The notes under the pieces are model-generated. The model was not told the origin of the DNA. It did not search any database and saw nothing but the letters and a program-made list of their open reading frames with translations. A DNA stretch of 64,000 nucleotides from Aurantimonas sp965217685. GTDB taxonomy: Bacteria; Pseudomonadota; Alphaproteobacteria; Rhizobiales; Rhizobiaceae. The stretch lies in the NCBI GenBank assembly GCA_965217685.1, contig CBDCIZ010000003.1, forward strand, positions 1,674,001 to 1,738,000. Direction: 5' to 3'. Positions 42,567 through 52,722 of this stretch are shown here, one piece after another. A program made the position numbers and the translations under genes. Each line of letters opens with the position of its first letter. Within the stretch, counting starts at the first letter, position 1.

Positions 42567-43460
42567 TCAGCGCTGGCACACCGCACAAAAGAAGGTCGAG
42601 CGACCGGACTGGACGATGCGCTTGACGATGCCGCGGCAATTGGCATGCCGGCAGGGCTCGTCCTCCTGATCGTAGACGGCGAAGCTGTGCTGGAAATAGC
42701 CCATGGAGCCGTCGGCCTGTCGATAGTCGCGCAAGGAGGAGCCGCCGGCGGCGATGGCGTCGGCGATCGTCTCGCGGATGTGATCGGCCAGAACATCGAG
42801 CCGCTTCGTGGCCGTGCCGTCGCGCTTGACCAGCGTCCCCGCGGCACGACGCGGCGACAGGCGCGAACGCCACAGCGCCTCGCAGACATAGATATTGCCA
42901 AGCCCGGCGATGATTTTCTGGTCGAGAAGCACGGCTTTGAGCGGCGCCGCCCGTTCGGCGAAGGCGGGAGCAAGCGCTGCGCCGGACAACTGGTTGCCGG
43001 TCGGCTCGATGCCGAGATCGCGGAAATAGGGATGGGCGCCCATCAGGCCAGGCTCGATCAGCGTCATGTAGCCGAAGCGGCGCGGGTCGTTGAAGACGAT
43101 CTCGGCCGCCGTGCCCGCCTTCGTTGCGAGCGTCAGCCGCACATGGTCGTGCAGCTTTTCGGTGGAGCGCGCATGGACGAACCGGCCGGGCAGGCTGGTT
43201 CCGGTCGGGCGTTCGATGCGGAACGAACCGGACATGCCGAGATGCATGGCAAGAACCAGCCCGCTGTCGAGTTCTGCAAGGAGATATTTCGCCCGCCGCG
43301 ACAGGCCTTCGACCCGCCGGCCGGCAAGACGCGCGGCAAAGCCTTCGGGGAACGGAAAGCGCAGATCCGGCCGGGCCAGATGCACCCGCTCGATCCGGGC
43401 GCCCTCCATCGTCTCCTGAAGGCCGCGGCGCACCGTCTCGACCTCTGGCAATTCCGGCAT
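42567..43460 (-). CDS. mutM: Formamidopyrimidine-DNA glycosylase (Fpg)
   Basis: 297 residues; removes 8-oxoguanine and nicks at the site. The N-terminus PELPEVETV supplies the catalytic proline (P2) and glutamate (E3). The central helix-two-turn-helix includes KIIAGLGNIYVCEALW, and the C-terminal zinc finger has CRHANC and FFCAVC. All key residues are present. Divergent from ubiE with 167 bases between. Confidence 0.96.
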   Translation of the reverse strand: MPELPEVETVRRGLQETMEGARIERVHLARPDLRFPFPEGFAARLAGRRVEGLSRRAKYLLAELDSGLVLAMHLGMSGSFRIERPTGTSLPGRFVHARSTEKLHDHVRLTLATKAGTAAEIVFNDPRRFGYMTLIEPGLMGAHPYFRDLGIEPTGNQLSGAALAPAFAERAAPLKAVLLDQKIIAGLGNIYVCEALWRSRLSPRRAAGTLVKRDGTATKRLDVLADHIRETIADAIAAGGSSLRDYRQADGSMGYFQHSFAVYDQEDEPCRHANCRGIVKRIVQSGRSTFFCAVCQR

Positions 43461-43627
43461 TTTCGCTTAAGTCCCTGACCGTGGCCGCGATGTTTGACGC
43501 CTCGCCGGTTCGTCCGTTTGCCGCGGCCCCGATCTCGTGGCAAGTGGTCCGTCCGCCCGGCCTCGCAATGCAACGACGACGAAGCGGATCGAACCGCTTG
43601 AGTCGGGACAGATATAAGGTGCGTTCG

Positions 43628-44407
43628 ATGTCGCAAGCCCGAGTGACCGCTGCCGAGGGCATGGAAACCGCCTATGGCTACGAGACCGTGACCGGTCGCG
43701 AGGAGAAGCAGGCCCGCGTCAACGACGTTTTCCACCGGGTCGCCGAGCGCTACGATCTGATGAACGACCTGATGTCGGGCGGGCTGCACCGGGCCTGGAA
43801 GAGCGCCATGGTCGCCTGGCTTTCGCCGCCGCACCGGGCCGGCTGGAAATTCCTTGACGTGGCCGGCGGCACCGGCGATGTCGCCTTCCGCGTCGTCGAC
43901 GCCTCGCGGGGCAAGGCCGAAGGCACAGTGATCGACATCAACGCCTCGATGCTCGGCGTCGGCGCCGAGCGCGCCGCCAGGAAGAAGCTCGACGGCAATC
44001 TGATCTTCGTCGAGGCCAATGCCGAAGACCTGAAGCTGCCCGATGCGACCTACGACGCCTATACGATCGCCTTCGGCATTCGCAACGTGCCGCGCATCGA
44101 CAAGGCGCTGACGGAAGCCTACCGGGTGTTGAAGCCCGGCGGCCGGTTCCTGTGCCTGGAATTTTCCGAGGTCGACCTGCCGGTACTAGACAAGGTCTAC
44201 GAGCAATGGTCGTTCAAGGCGATTCCGCGGATCGGCGAGATGGTCGCCAGGGACCGCGAATCCTACGAGTATCTGGTCGAATCGATCCGCCGCTTTCCCA
44301 ACCAGGCCAACTTTGCAGGCGCCATCCGCAAGGCCGGCTTCGAGCGGGTGACCTGGCGCAATTTCTCCGGCGGCATCGCCGCGCTGCATTCGGGCTGGAA
44401 GCTTTGA
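43628..44407 (+). CDS. ubiE: Demethylmenaquinone/ubiquinone C-methyltransferase UbiE
   Basis: 259 residues. Signature RVAERYDLMNDLMSGGLHRAWK near 38-59; the SAM motif FLDVAGGTGDVAFRV follows, then FGIRNVPRIDKALTEAYRVLKPGGRF. It C-methylates the quinone ring in ubiquinone biosynthesis. AAGG lies 9 bases before ATG 43628; longer in-frame readings overlap mutM. ubiB follows 92 bases later, giving the usual ubiE-ubiB pair. Confidence 0.95.
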   Translation: MSQARVTAAEGMETAYGYETVTGREEKQARVNDVFHRVAERYDLMNDLMSGGLHRAWKSAMVAWLSPPHRAGWKFLDVAGGTGDVAFRVVDASRGKAEGTVIDINASMLGVGAERAARKKLDGNLIFVEANAEDLKLPDATYDAYTIAFGIRNVPRIDKALTEAYRVLKPGGRFLCLEFSEVDLPVLDKVYEQWSFKAIPRIGEMVARDRESYEYLVESIRRFPNQANFAGAIRKAGFERVTWRNFSGGIAALHSGWKL

Positions 44408-44499
44408 GCAACGTGGTGGCGACGATCGTCGAAGTCGTCCATCGGGTCCCTGCCGATGGTGATCCCAACCAAAATGCGTAAGCGCCCCTTGTCTCACCG

Positions 44500-46104
44500 T
44501 TGCGAACGGACCTGACCGTGGCCAATCCCGTCACAGGAACCATCGCACTGATCCGTGCGGCCTTCGTGCTCGCCCGGGAGGGCGTCGTCACGTCGTTTCC
44601 GAGCGCCGGCCTGCCGCCACTGGCGCTGTTCCTGCACCGTTTCGCGCGGCTGATCGAGCGTGGTTCGGCCGAGGATCGCGCGCGGTCCGACAATCTGTCG
44701 CGTGCGCTGAACCGGCTCGGGCCATCATACGTCAAGCTCGGCCAGTTCCTGGCGACCCGCCCCGATCTCGTCGGCACGGATGCCGCACGCGAACTCGGCA
44801 ACCTTCAGGACAAGGTGCCACCCTTTCCACGCAAGGAGGCGGTAGAGGAGATCGAGACGACCCTCGGCCGCAAGCTCGACGAGCTGTTCGTGGAGCTCGG
44901 CGAGGTCGTCGGCGCGGCCTCGATCGCGCAGGTCTACAAGGCTCGAATCCGCAACCCCGACGGGGCCGAGCACTTTGCCGCGGTCAAGGTGGTGCGCCCG
45001 GGAGTTCGCGTCCGCTTCCGCCACGAGCTCGAGACCTTCGCCTTCATCGCCCGCTTCCTGGAGCGCGCCGTGCCGGCCTCGCGCCGGCTGCAGCCGATTG
45101 CCATCGTGGAGACGCTGGCCCAGTCGACCCGCATCGAAATGGACCTGCGGCTGGAAGCGGCGGCCGCTTCCGAGATGGGCGATAACACCGCTGGAGACCT
45201 GAATTTCCGCGTGCCGAAGATCGACTGGGAGCGGACCGGCCGCGACTGCCTGACGATGGAATGGATCGACGGCATCAAGATGAGCAATGTCGCGGCGATC
45301 GAAGCGGCCGGCCACGACATGAAGCAGATCGGCATCACCGTGGTGCAGTCCTTCCTGCGCCAAGCGATGCGCGACGGCTTCTTCCACGCCGACATGCATC
45401 AGGGCAATCTCTTCGTCGGGCCGGACGGCGGCGTCATCGCCGTCGATCTCGGCATCGTCGGAAGGTTGTCGGCCAATTCCAAGCGCTTCTTGGCGGAAAT
45501 CCTCTACGGATTCATCCGCAGAGACTACAAGCGCGTCGCGGAACTGCATTTCGAGGCCGGCTACGTGCCGCGCGGCCAGGACGTCGCAAGCTTCGCCCAG
45601 GCGCTCCGGGCGATCGGCGAACCGATCTACGGCCAGCCCGCAGAAACGATCTCCATGGGACATCTTTTGGCGCTGCTCTTCGAGGTGACCGAGCTCTTCG
45701 ACATGAAGGCCCGGCCGGAACTCGTGCTTCTCCAGAAGACGATGGTCGTCGTGGAAGGCGTCGCGCGGACCTTCGACCCGCAATTCAACATGTGGGTCGC
45801 CGCCGAGCCGGTCGTCTCCGACTACATCCTCAACGAGCTCGGCCCAGCTGCCAAGCTGCGCGAGGCGAAGGACGGCGCCGAGGCGATGTTCCGTCTCCTG
45901 CGCCGCGTGCCGGATCTGGCCGTCGGCCTCGATGTCCTCGCCGCCCAGCTGCCCGAGCTGATCGAGAACGGCCTCCGTCTCAACGACGACACCCTCGTCG
46001 AGCTCGTCAGCGAAACCAAGGCCGGCATCATTTCCGGCCATATCGCGCAGTGGGTCATCGCCGTGTCGCTGGTGGTGATCGCGTTTACGTTCGCATTTGG
46101 CTAA
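44500..46104 (+). CDS. ubiB: Ubiquinone biosynthesis protein UbiB (ADCK-like atypical kinase)
   Basis: 534 residues of the ABC1/ADCK/UbiB family, an ATPase that supports the ubiquinone-making complex at the membrane. The family motif KLGQFLATRPDL (KxGQ) lies near 87-98, AASIAQVYKARI replaces the P-loop, and FHADMHQGNLFV and IAVDLGIVGRL are the catalytic and Mg-binding loops. One or two C-terminal membrane segments (AQWVIAVSLVVIAFTFAFG). The start is uncertain between TTG 44500 and GTG 44518; no clear ribosome site. coaBC follows within 45 bases. Confidence 0.93.
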   Translation: MRTDLTVANPVTGTIALIRAAFVLAREGVVTSFPSAGLPPLALFLHRFARLIERGSAEDRARSDNLSRALNRLGPSYVKLGQFLATRPDLVGTDAARELGNLQDKVPPFPRKEAVEEIETTLGRKLDELFVELGEVVGAASIAQVYKARIRNPDGAEHFAAVKVVRPGVRVRFRHELETFAFIARFLERAVPASRRLQPIAIVETLAQSTRIEMDLRLEAAAASEMGDNTAGDLNFRVPKIDWERTGRDCLTMEWIDGIKMSNVAAIEAAGHDMKQIGITVVQSFLRQAMRDGFFHADMHQGNLFVGPDGGVIAVDLGIVGRLSANSKRFLAEILYGFIRRDYKRVAELHFEAGYVPRGQDVASFAQALRAIGEPIYGQPAETISMGHLLALLFEVTELFDMKARPELVLLQKTMVVVEGVARTFDPQFNMWVAAEPVVSDYILNELGPAAKLREAKDGAEAMFRLLRRVPDLAVGLDVLAAQLPELIENGLRLNDDTLVELVSETKAGIISGHIAQWVIAVSLVVIAFTFAFG

Positions 46105-46148
46105 GGCTGAGCGTCGGAAACGAAATTCCTCGAAAAAGTCCGAGTGGC

Positions 46149-47432
46149 ATGATTGGAATGGCTTTATCCCTTTCGACCAAGCGCATCCTCCTGATCGTCG
46201 GAGGCGGCATCGCGGCCTACAAGGTGCTCGGCCTGATCCGCCGCCTAAAGGAGCGCGGCGCGACGGTGACGCCGGTGATGACCCGCGCGGCGGCGGAGTT
46301 CGTAACGCCGCTGTCGGTCGGCACGCTCGCCGATGCCAAGGTCTATGGCGATCTCTTCGACCGGAATGACGAGCATGATGTCGGCCACATCCGTCTTTCC
46401 CGCGACCATGACATGATCCTCGTCGCGCCGGCGACGGCGAATCTGATGGCGCGAGCCGCGAACGGTCTCGCCGACGATCTGGCGACGGCGATCCTGCTCG
46501 CGGCGAAGGCGCCGATCGTGATGGCGCCGGCGATGAACCCGGCCATGTGGGCGCATCCCGCGACGATGCGGAATCTGGAGCAGCTGACCGCTGACGGCGT
46601 TCGCTTCGTCGGACCCAGGGACGGCGAGATGGCCGAAAAGGGCGAAGCCGGCACCGGGCGGCTCGCGGAGCCGCTGGAGATCGTGGCGGCGCTGGAGGCG
46701 CTGTTCGACGAAGCCGGCGCTTCAGGTCGGACCACTGCCCCCGAACCGGTCGGAGCTGGAAAGCCGCTCGCCGGCAAGCGCTTCGTCGTGACCTCCGGCC
46801 CGACCCACGAGCCGATCGACCCGGTGCGTTACATCGCCAACCGCTCCTCCGGGCGACAGGGTCATGCCATCGCCGAAGCCCTGGCCGAACTCGGCGCGGA
46901 TGTCACGTTGGTCTCCGGCCCGGTGGCGGTTGCCGATCCGGCGAACATGTGCGTGGTCAAGGTCGAGACCGCCCGCGAAATGCTGGCCGCCGTCGAGTCG
47001 GCTCTGCCGGTTGATGGCGCCGTCTTCGTGGCCGCCGTTGCCGACTGGCGCGTCGCCGAGGCGGGTACGGCGAAGATCAAGAAGAACGCGGCCGGGGCGG
47101 AGGGAGCGCTCAGCCTGAGCCTCGTCGAAAATCCCGATATCCTGGCGACCATAGGCAAGGGCAAACAGCGCCCGAAGATCGTCGTCGGCTTCGCGGCCGA
47201 GACGAACGACCTTCTCGCCAACGCGCGCGCCAAACTCGACCGCAAGGGTGCCGACGCCATCGTCGCCAACGATGTCTCGGAGGCAGGCGGCGTCATGGGC
47301 GGGACGCAAAACACCGTGCACATCGTTACCCGCGAGGGCATCGAGGATTGGCCGACCATGAACAAGGACGCCGTTGCCCGCCGGCTCGCCGCCTGGATCG
47401 CCGGTCGCCTGGCTGGCGGAGCGAACGCATGA
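46149..47432 (+). CDS. coaBC: Bifunctional phosphopantothenoylcysteine decarboxylase/synthetase
   Basis: 427 residues. N-terminal CoaC flavoprotein domain (about 1-185) with GGGIAAYKVLGLIRRL, VAPATANLMARAANGLADDL and PAMNPAMWAHPAT. C-terminal CoaB synthetase domain (about 205-427) with VTSGPTHEPIDPVRYIANRSSG and FAAETNDLL. It makes 4'-phosphopantetheine, a coenzyme A precursor, from phosphopantothenate and cysteine. ATG 46149 or 46158 could be the start. It overlaps dut by 4 bases (ATGA), the conserved coaBC-dut pair. Confidence 0.95.
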   Translation: MIGMALSLSTKRILLIVGGGIAAYKVLGLIRRLKERGATVTPVMTRAAAEFVTPLSVGTLADAKVYGDLFDRNDEHDVGHIRLSRDHDMILVAPATANLMARAANGLADDLATAILLAAKAPIVMAPAMNPAMWAHPATMRNLEQLTADGVRFVGPRDGEMAEKGEAGTGRLAEPLEIVAALEALFDEAGASGRTTAPEPVGAGKPLAGKRFVVTSGPTHEPIDPVRYIANRSSGRQGHAIAEALAELGADVTLVSGPVAVADPANMCVVKVETAREMLAAVESALPVDGAVFVAAVADWRVAEAGTAKIKKNAAGAEGALSLSLVENPDILATIGKGKQRPKIVVGFAAETNDLLANARAKLDRKGADAIVANDVSEAGGVMGGTQNTVHIVTREGIEDWPTMNKDAVARRLAAWIAGRLAGGANA

Positions 47433-47983
47433 GGACGCCGCTGGGCATACCCTCGGAACCCGCGGCGACGGACGCGAGCAGCGCTCCGGTGTCTGGAGCC
47501 CGGCCGAAAGACTCCGGGGTCACGCCGCAAGCGACGCCGCCGATCGCGATCGGGGTCAAGCGCCTGCCCCACAACGCCGACCTCGACATTCCCGCCTATG
47601 AAACAGTCGGCGCGGCCGGCGCCGACCTGCGCGCGGCCATTGGAGACGACATCGTGCTGGCCCCGGGCGGTCGTGCGATGGTCCCGACCGGTCTCGCCTT
47701 CGAAATTCCGTTCGGCTTCGAAGTGCAGGTGCGTCCGCGTTCGGGACTGGCGGCCAAGCATGGCGTCACCGTCCTCAATACGCCCGGCACGATTGACAGC
47801 GACTATCGCGGCGAGGTGAAAATCATCCTGATCAATTGCGGCGAGGCGCCCTTCACCGTCGCGCGCGGCGACCGGATCGCGCAGATCGTCGTCGCTCCGG
47901 TGCTGCAGGCGCGTTTCGTGCCTGCTGAGGATCTCGGGCCCAGTGCTCGCGGCACAGGCGGCTTCGGCTCGACCGGCCGCTGA
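47429..47983 (+). CDS. dut: Deoxyuridine triphosphatase
   Basis: 184 residues; hydrolyses dUTP to dUMP. All five motifs are seen: AGADLRA, RPRSGLAAKHG, GTIDSDYRGEV, RGDRIAQIV and the C-terminal RGTGGFGSTGR. A non-conserved leader of about 37 residues precedes the core, longer than in most bacterial enzymes. GGAG lies 7 bases before ATG 47429, which overlaps the coaBC stop. Confidence 0.95.
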   Translation: MRTPLGIPSEPAATDASSAPVSGARPKDSGVTPQATPPIAIGVKRLPHNADLDIPAYETVGAAGADLRAAIGDDIVLAPGGRAMVPTGLAFEIPFGFEVQVRPRSGLAAKHGVTVLNTPGTIDSDYRGEVKIILINCGEAPFTVARGDRIAQIVVAPVLQARFVPAEDLGPSARGTGGFGSTGR

Positions 47984-48216
47984 AGACCCGGCGACCTTTT
48001 GCCTACGCCGGGTCGAAACGGCGGATGTCGTGAGAACCGGCGCAACTTTGCGGCAAACGCCGTATTCAGGGCATCTCCTTCCGGCAGCGCTACGGTCGGC
48101 AAAACGAATGCCCTCGCCCATTCCCACCTGCCGCCTTACCTTCCTTCGCAGTGACGATGCGTCTTGAGGCGCGAAATCCGCAGCCGCGCGTCGATCAACA
48201 GGGAAGGAACGACACC

Positions 48217-49248
<1,032 letters not shown>

Positions 49249-49312
49249 CTCTCGCTGTCGGAAGCCGCAGGTGGCAAGACCGGCAAGACCGCGCGGGAAG
49301 ATGTTCCAGTCG

Positions 49313-49344
49313 AAAGGGCTGCCCCGTAATGGGTGGCCCTTTTC
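49313..49344 (+). terminator. Intrinsic terminator of cysK
   Basis: A 12-bp stem (49313-49324 with 49331-49342, two G-U pairs), 6-base loop, T run. Confidence 0.82.
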
Positions 49345-49445
49345 CATGACGTCTCCTGCCTTCGCTTCAATCGGCCGGAAATGCTTCGAAGTCCGGCACC
49401 GCGCTGCCGATTGAAAGCCCGGACGAATGCATGCATCCGACCCAA

Positions 49446-49484
49446 ACGAAAGCCCGGCGAACGGCTGAAACCGTGCGTCGGGCT
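49446..49484 (-). terminator. Intrinsic terminator of rpsU
   Basis: A 14-bp stem (49451-49464 with 49471-49484; one G-U and one mismatch), 6-base loop, and on the minus strand a T-rich tail. About 55 bases after the rpsU stop. Confidence 0.75.
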
Positions 49485-49537
49485 AAGGTCATCCGCAGGC
49501 CTTGGGGCCGACGGATCGACGATAGATCGTTGCGAAA

Positions 49538-49870
49538 TCAGTTCGCCGAACGCTCGGCCGAACCCTGATAGGATGACCCACCACCTTGGTAGGACGAACC
49601 ACTACCTTGGCCTGGCGCACCCGGACGCGCCGGACCATTGGTCCGCAACTTGCGCTTCGGGCCGGGCACGAGGCCTTCGCGCTGGGCCTGCTTGCGGGCC
49701 AGCTTGCGGGAGCGGCGAATGGCTTCCTGCTTGCGGCGGGCACGCGCTTCCGACGGCTTCTCGTAGGAGCGGCGCGCCTTCATTTCGCGAAAAACGCCTT
49801 CGCGTTGCAGTTTTTTCTTCAGGGCCCTGAGGGCCTGATCCACATTGTTGTCTCTGACGTCGACTTTCAA
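49538..49870 (-). CDS. rpsU: 30S ribosomal protein S21 with a C-terminal low-complexity tail
   Basis: 110 residues. The S21 domain is clear: VDVRDNNVDQALRALKKKLQ, then VFREMKARRSYEKPSEARARRKQEAIRRSRKLARK. Family proteins usually end near residue 70-80; here about 35 residues follow, rich in Gly, Ser, Gln and Pro, with the unit GSSYQG repeated (PGQGSGSSYQGGGSSYQG). The start is TTG 49870, matching the family N-terminus, with AAGGAG 5 bases upstream. S21 affects mRNA-16S pairing at initiation. Confidence 0.9.
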   Translation of the reverse strand: MKVDVRDNNVDQALRALKKKLQREGVFREMKARRSYEKPSEARARRKQEAIRRSRKLARKQAQREGLVPGPKRKLRTNGPARPGAPGQGSGSSYQGGGSSYQGSAERSAN

Positions 49871-49995
49871 GGCAACTCCTTTCTGAGGCCGGCAACCCGA
49901 GACTGAACCCAGGCTCACCAGCGCTTAACGGCGAAAACTCAAGCTTCTCTTCGGTTCGGACGATCCCGTAAACGGATATTGCCTACCGGCCACCG

Positions 49996-50334
49996 CTATA
50001 CGGTGGCGTCGACCTTTGCGGCCTTGGCCGATTTCGCCTTCGGCGAAGCCACAGTCTTGGCTGCAGTCTTACCCGCCGCCTTTGGCGCGGACTTGGCCTT
50101 GGCCTTGGCGGCCGGCTTCTTCTTGGCGGCCGATTTTTTCGGTGCGGCCTTCTTGGCTGCCGCTTCGTCGATCGCCTCGCGCTCCAGGCGGAGCTTGCGA
50201 AGGCGAGCCGTCTTCTCCTTCACCGCCAGGGTCTCCGCAGCGATCATGCCGATCGCGGAGCCCTTGGTCGGTTGTTCCGGCGGGCCATTTACAGCCGCTT
50301 CGGCGGTTTCCCGCGCCTTCCGGGAATTTTCCAT
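49996..50334 (-). CDS. Histone H1-like basic protein
   Basis: 112 residues. A helical N-terminal part with AIGMIAAETLAVKEKTARLRKLRLERE is followed by a Lys/Ala-rich tail (about 60-112) of AAKK and PAAKAK repeats like eukaryotic H1 and bacterial Hc1 tails. Probably a nucleic-acid binder. AAGGA lies 8 bases before ATG 50334. It sits between rpsU and the cold-shock gene on the same strand. Function inferred from composition only. Confidence 0.7.
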   Translation of the reverse strand: MENSRKARETAEAAVNGPPEQPTKGSAIGMIAAETLAVKEKTARLRKLRLEREAIDEAAAKKAAPKKSAAKKKPAAKAKAKSAPKAAGKTAAKTVASPKAKSAKAAKVDATV

Positions 50335-50401
50335 GGCCGCGTCCTTCAAAACTCGATCAAAATCGAGTCGCGGCGCGCCTCGAATATCGTTGCATACAAG
50401 C

Positions 50402-50431
50402 CGGGCGGCGAACGCTTGGTCCCGCCGCCCG
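50402..50431 (-). terminator. Possible terminator after the cold-shock gene
   Basis: A perfect 8-bp stem (50402-50409 with 50424-50431) with a 14-base loop, just after the cspA-like stop. The following T content on the minus strand is poor, so it is weak. Confidence 0.45.
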
Positions 50432-50443
50432 ATACGGCGCCTG

Positions 50444-50656
50444 TCAGGCGCGCTGAACGTTGACGGCCTTCGGGCCCTTGCCGCGGGTGTCGGGCTCGGT
50501 GTCGAAGGAAATCTTGTCGCCTTCGTTGAGCGAGGAAATTCCAGCGCGCTCGAGGGCTGACACGTGGATGAAGACGTCCTTCGAGCCACCGTCGGGGGTG
50601 ACGAAACCGAAGCCCTTGGCTTCGTTGAAGAACTTTACGGTGCCGGTCTGGCTCAT
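50444..50656 (-). CDS. Cold-shock domain protein
   Basis: 70 residues, one cold-shock domain. RNP1 is KGFGFV and RNP2 VFIHV; the opening TGTVKFFNEAKG is standard. An RNA chaperone. ATG 50656 is preceded by GAAAGGTC. The leader upstream (50657 onward) contains a GC hairpin near 50679-50696, and a long leader is common for this family. Paralogues are many, so I give no symbol. Confidence 0.94.
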   Translation of the reverse strand: MSQTGTVKFFNEAKGFGFVTPDGGSKDVFIHVSALERAGISSLNEGDKISFDTEPDTRGKGPKAVNVQRA

Positions 50657-51032
50657 GGAATGACCTTTCGTCGCTGACCGCCCTTTGGCGGCCGATCGAA
50701 GTGCTCTCGCGACGCGATTGACTTCTAAGGTTGTGTTTTATGGGCGCGGCGATGAACCGCGTCCGGGGATTTCGGAAATTTCACAAGGATAACGGCGAAA
50801 GGTTTGGTTCTCGTCGCGCCGGTGACCTGTCATTCGCTGGAACGCGAAGAGGAACGGGTCGGCGAACCGCTGTCGCGGCCGAACGTCTGCCAGACTCCGG
50901 GTCTGCAAATACCCGAGTTCCTAATATGGCCGTTGGAAGCCCAAAACGCAAGAGCGCGTTCGTTCGCTTCAAGCGACCCGTCAGGCGGCTGATCGTGAGG
51001 ATTCCCGAACCGCGCGAGAAATGCCAGGCAGC
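50657..51032. other. Intergenic region between the P450 and cold-shock genes
   Basis: 376 bases. Contains the leader and promoter of the cold-shock gene and the 3' end of the P450 transcript. Small ORFs on both strands overlap each other and lack support. Confidence 0.3.
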
Positions 51033-52442
51033 CTAGCGCTGCGAGATCGTCAGCGGCAAGCCGCCCTGGGGCTGGATGGTAATGCGCTGCACAACCTCGG
51101 GCGGCGTCCTGCGGGCATAGTCGAAGCGCAGGTTCTTCAACAGACAGGCAAGCGCGATAACACCCTCCTGAAGCGCAAAGCTCGCGCCGATGCACACCCG
51201 CGGACCGACGCCGAAGGGCAGGTACTGGTAGCGGTCGATCCTGTCGCGGTTTTCCGGCAGGAATCGGCTCGGAATGAAATGGTCCGGCCGGTCCCAGAGC
51301 AGTTCGTGGCGATGGATCAGCCAGGGCATGACCAGCACCGTCGCGCCGGCCGGAATATCCATGTCGCCGGCCCGATCGGGCTTGAGTGCCGTGCGGTTCA
51401 GCGACGGAGCCGGCGGATAAAGCCGTAGCGCCTCCTCGAAGGCAGCGCGGGTGTGGACGAGCTTGTCGGTCCATTGGCTCGGATGGGTCAGCGTCGGCAG
51501 CACGCTGTCGAGTTCGGCCTCGACCTTTTCGCGCTCGTCGGGGGCCTGGCTGAGAAGGTAGAGCGTCCAGGCGAGAGAGCGGGCGGTCGTCTCGTGGCCT
51601 GCGCCGATGAAGGTAATGATGTTGTCTTCGATCTCCGAAGTCGACAGCCCGTCGGCCTGGATCAAAAGCGACAGGAGGTCCTCCGGTGCACTTTGCGGAT
51701 CGCGCTCGATCTGGGTCCGCCGCTTGCCGATCGTCTCGACGATCAGGCCGCGGAAATAAGCCATGGAACGCCGCCCGCGCAGCCGCCTGATCCGCGGCAG
51801 GAAGGACGGCGCGCCGAGAAGGTCGAGCGGGTCGACGCGGCCCATCGAACCGAGGAACTCCTGGGTCGAGCGGGCGAAGGTCTCGGGATCGCCGGCGATG
51901 TCGTCGGTGAACAACGTCGCCTGCAGGATGTCGAAGGTCAGGAGCGTCATCTCCATCGAGCCGTCGACGGTCTGGCCGGCAAGCTTCGAGAGTTTTTCGG
52001 CAAAGGCGTGCGAACGCGCTTCCATGGTCTCGGTAAAGCCGGTGATGTGGCGCGGCGTGAACACCGGTGCGATGGCTTTTCGCGTGCGCCGCCAGAGTTC
52101 CCCCTCGGCCGTCAGCAGCCCGTCGCGAAGGAGCGGACGCAGGATGCGCTGGCGCAGCGGCTGCATGACATAGTTCCTGGCGTTCTCGACCAGGCAATGC
52201 CGCACGCCGGCGGGATCGTTGACGACGATGTTGGGCACGCCCAGCCAGTCGCCGCGGATGTAGGGCTCCTTGAATGCCCGCGTGCCCCAGATCTCAATCG
52301 GATTGCGCGACGCTGTTCGAAGGAAGGAGGCAAAGCCGAGCGGCTGGGAATGGGGGACGGGCGCCGGAGCGCGAAACGGATGGCGTGTCGTCACGCCTGT
52401 CGAGGCGTCGGGATGTGCGGTGGGTTCGATCATCGTCGACAT
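51033..52442 (-). CDS. Cytochrome P450
   Basis: 469 residues, soluble bacterial type. The I-helix oxygen-binding motif is AGHETTA, the K-helix EALRLYPP, the heme-binding loop FGVGPRVCIG with thiolate ligand C417. A CYP102/CYP4-like layout (long, with WRRTRKAIAPVF in the C helix). No membrane anchor. No ferredoxin or reductase gene is adjacent, so redox partners must be elsewhere. Substrate unknown; a P450 beside gyrB is recurrent in Rhizobiales. Divergent from gyrB. Confidence 0.92.
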   Translation of the reverse strand: MSTMIEPTAHPDASTGVTTRHPFRAPAPVPHSQPLGFASFLRTASRNPIEIWGTRAFKEPYIRGDWLGVPNIVVNDPAGVRHCLVENARNYVMQPLRQRILRPLLRDGLLTAEGELWRRTRKAIAPVFTPRHITGFTETMEARSHAFAEKLSKLAGQTVDGSMEMTLLTFDILQATLFTDDIAGDPETFARSTQEFLGSMGRVDPLDLLGAPSFLPRIRRLRGRRSMAYFRGLIVETIGKRRTQIERDPQSAPEDLLSLLIQADGLSTSEIEDNIITFIGAGHETTARSLAWTLYLLSQAPDEREKVEAELDSVLPTLTHPSQWTDKLVHTRAAFEEALRLYPPAPSLNRTALKPDRAGDMDIPAGATVLVMPWLIHRHELLWDRPDHFIPSRFLPENRDRIDRYQYLPFGVGPRVCIGASFALQEGVIALACLLKNLRFDYARRTPPEVVQRITIQPQGGLPLTISQR

Positions 52443-52722
52443 GTCGGAGCGGCGGCCTTTCGATCAGGAGCGCATTGAAGCCATATGGGATGCCGCTTGA
52501 GGCCTGTCGAACGGCCAAATGGACGCGCAATCGGGCGTTGGAGCATCGAAAAGCCATCGAAGATGTGCATGAGACCCGTCACGACGTCATCCATCGCTTC
52601 CGTCAGCTCGCTTCAAACCCTATATATAGAGTGATGTTTGGGCGATTCGTCGCTGGGCTCGGGGCCGCCGAAAATCGAGCGGTGGTCCCGATACATGGGC
52701 CCCTGAAAAACCAAGGAATATC

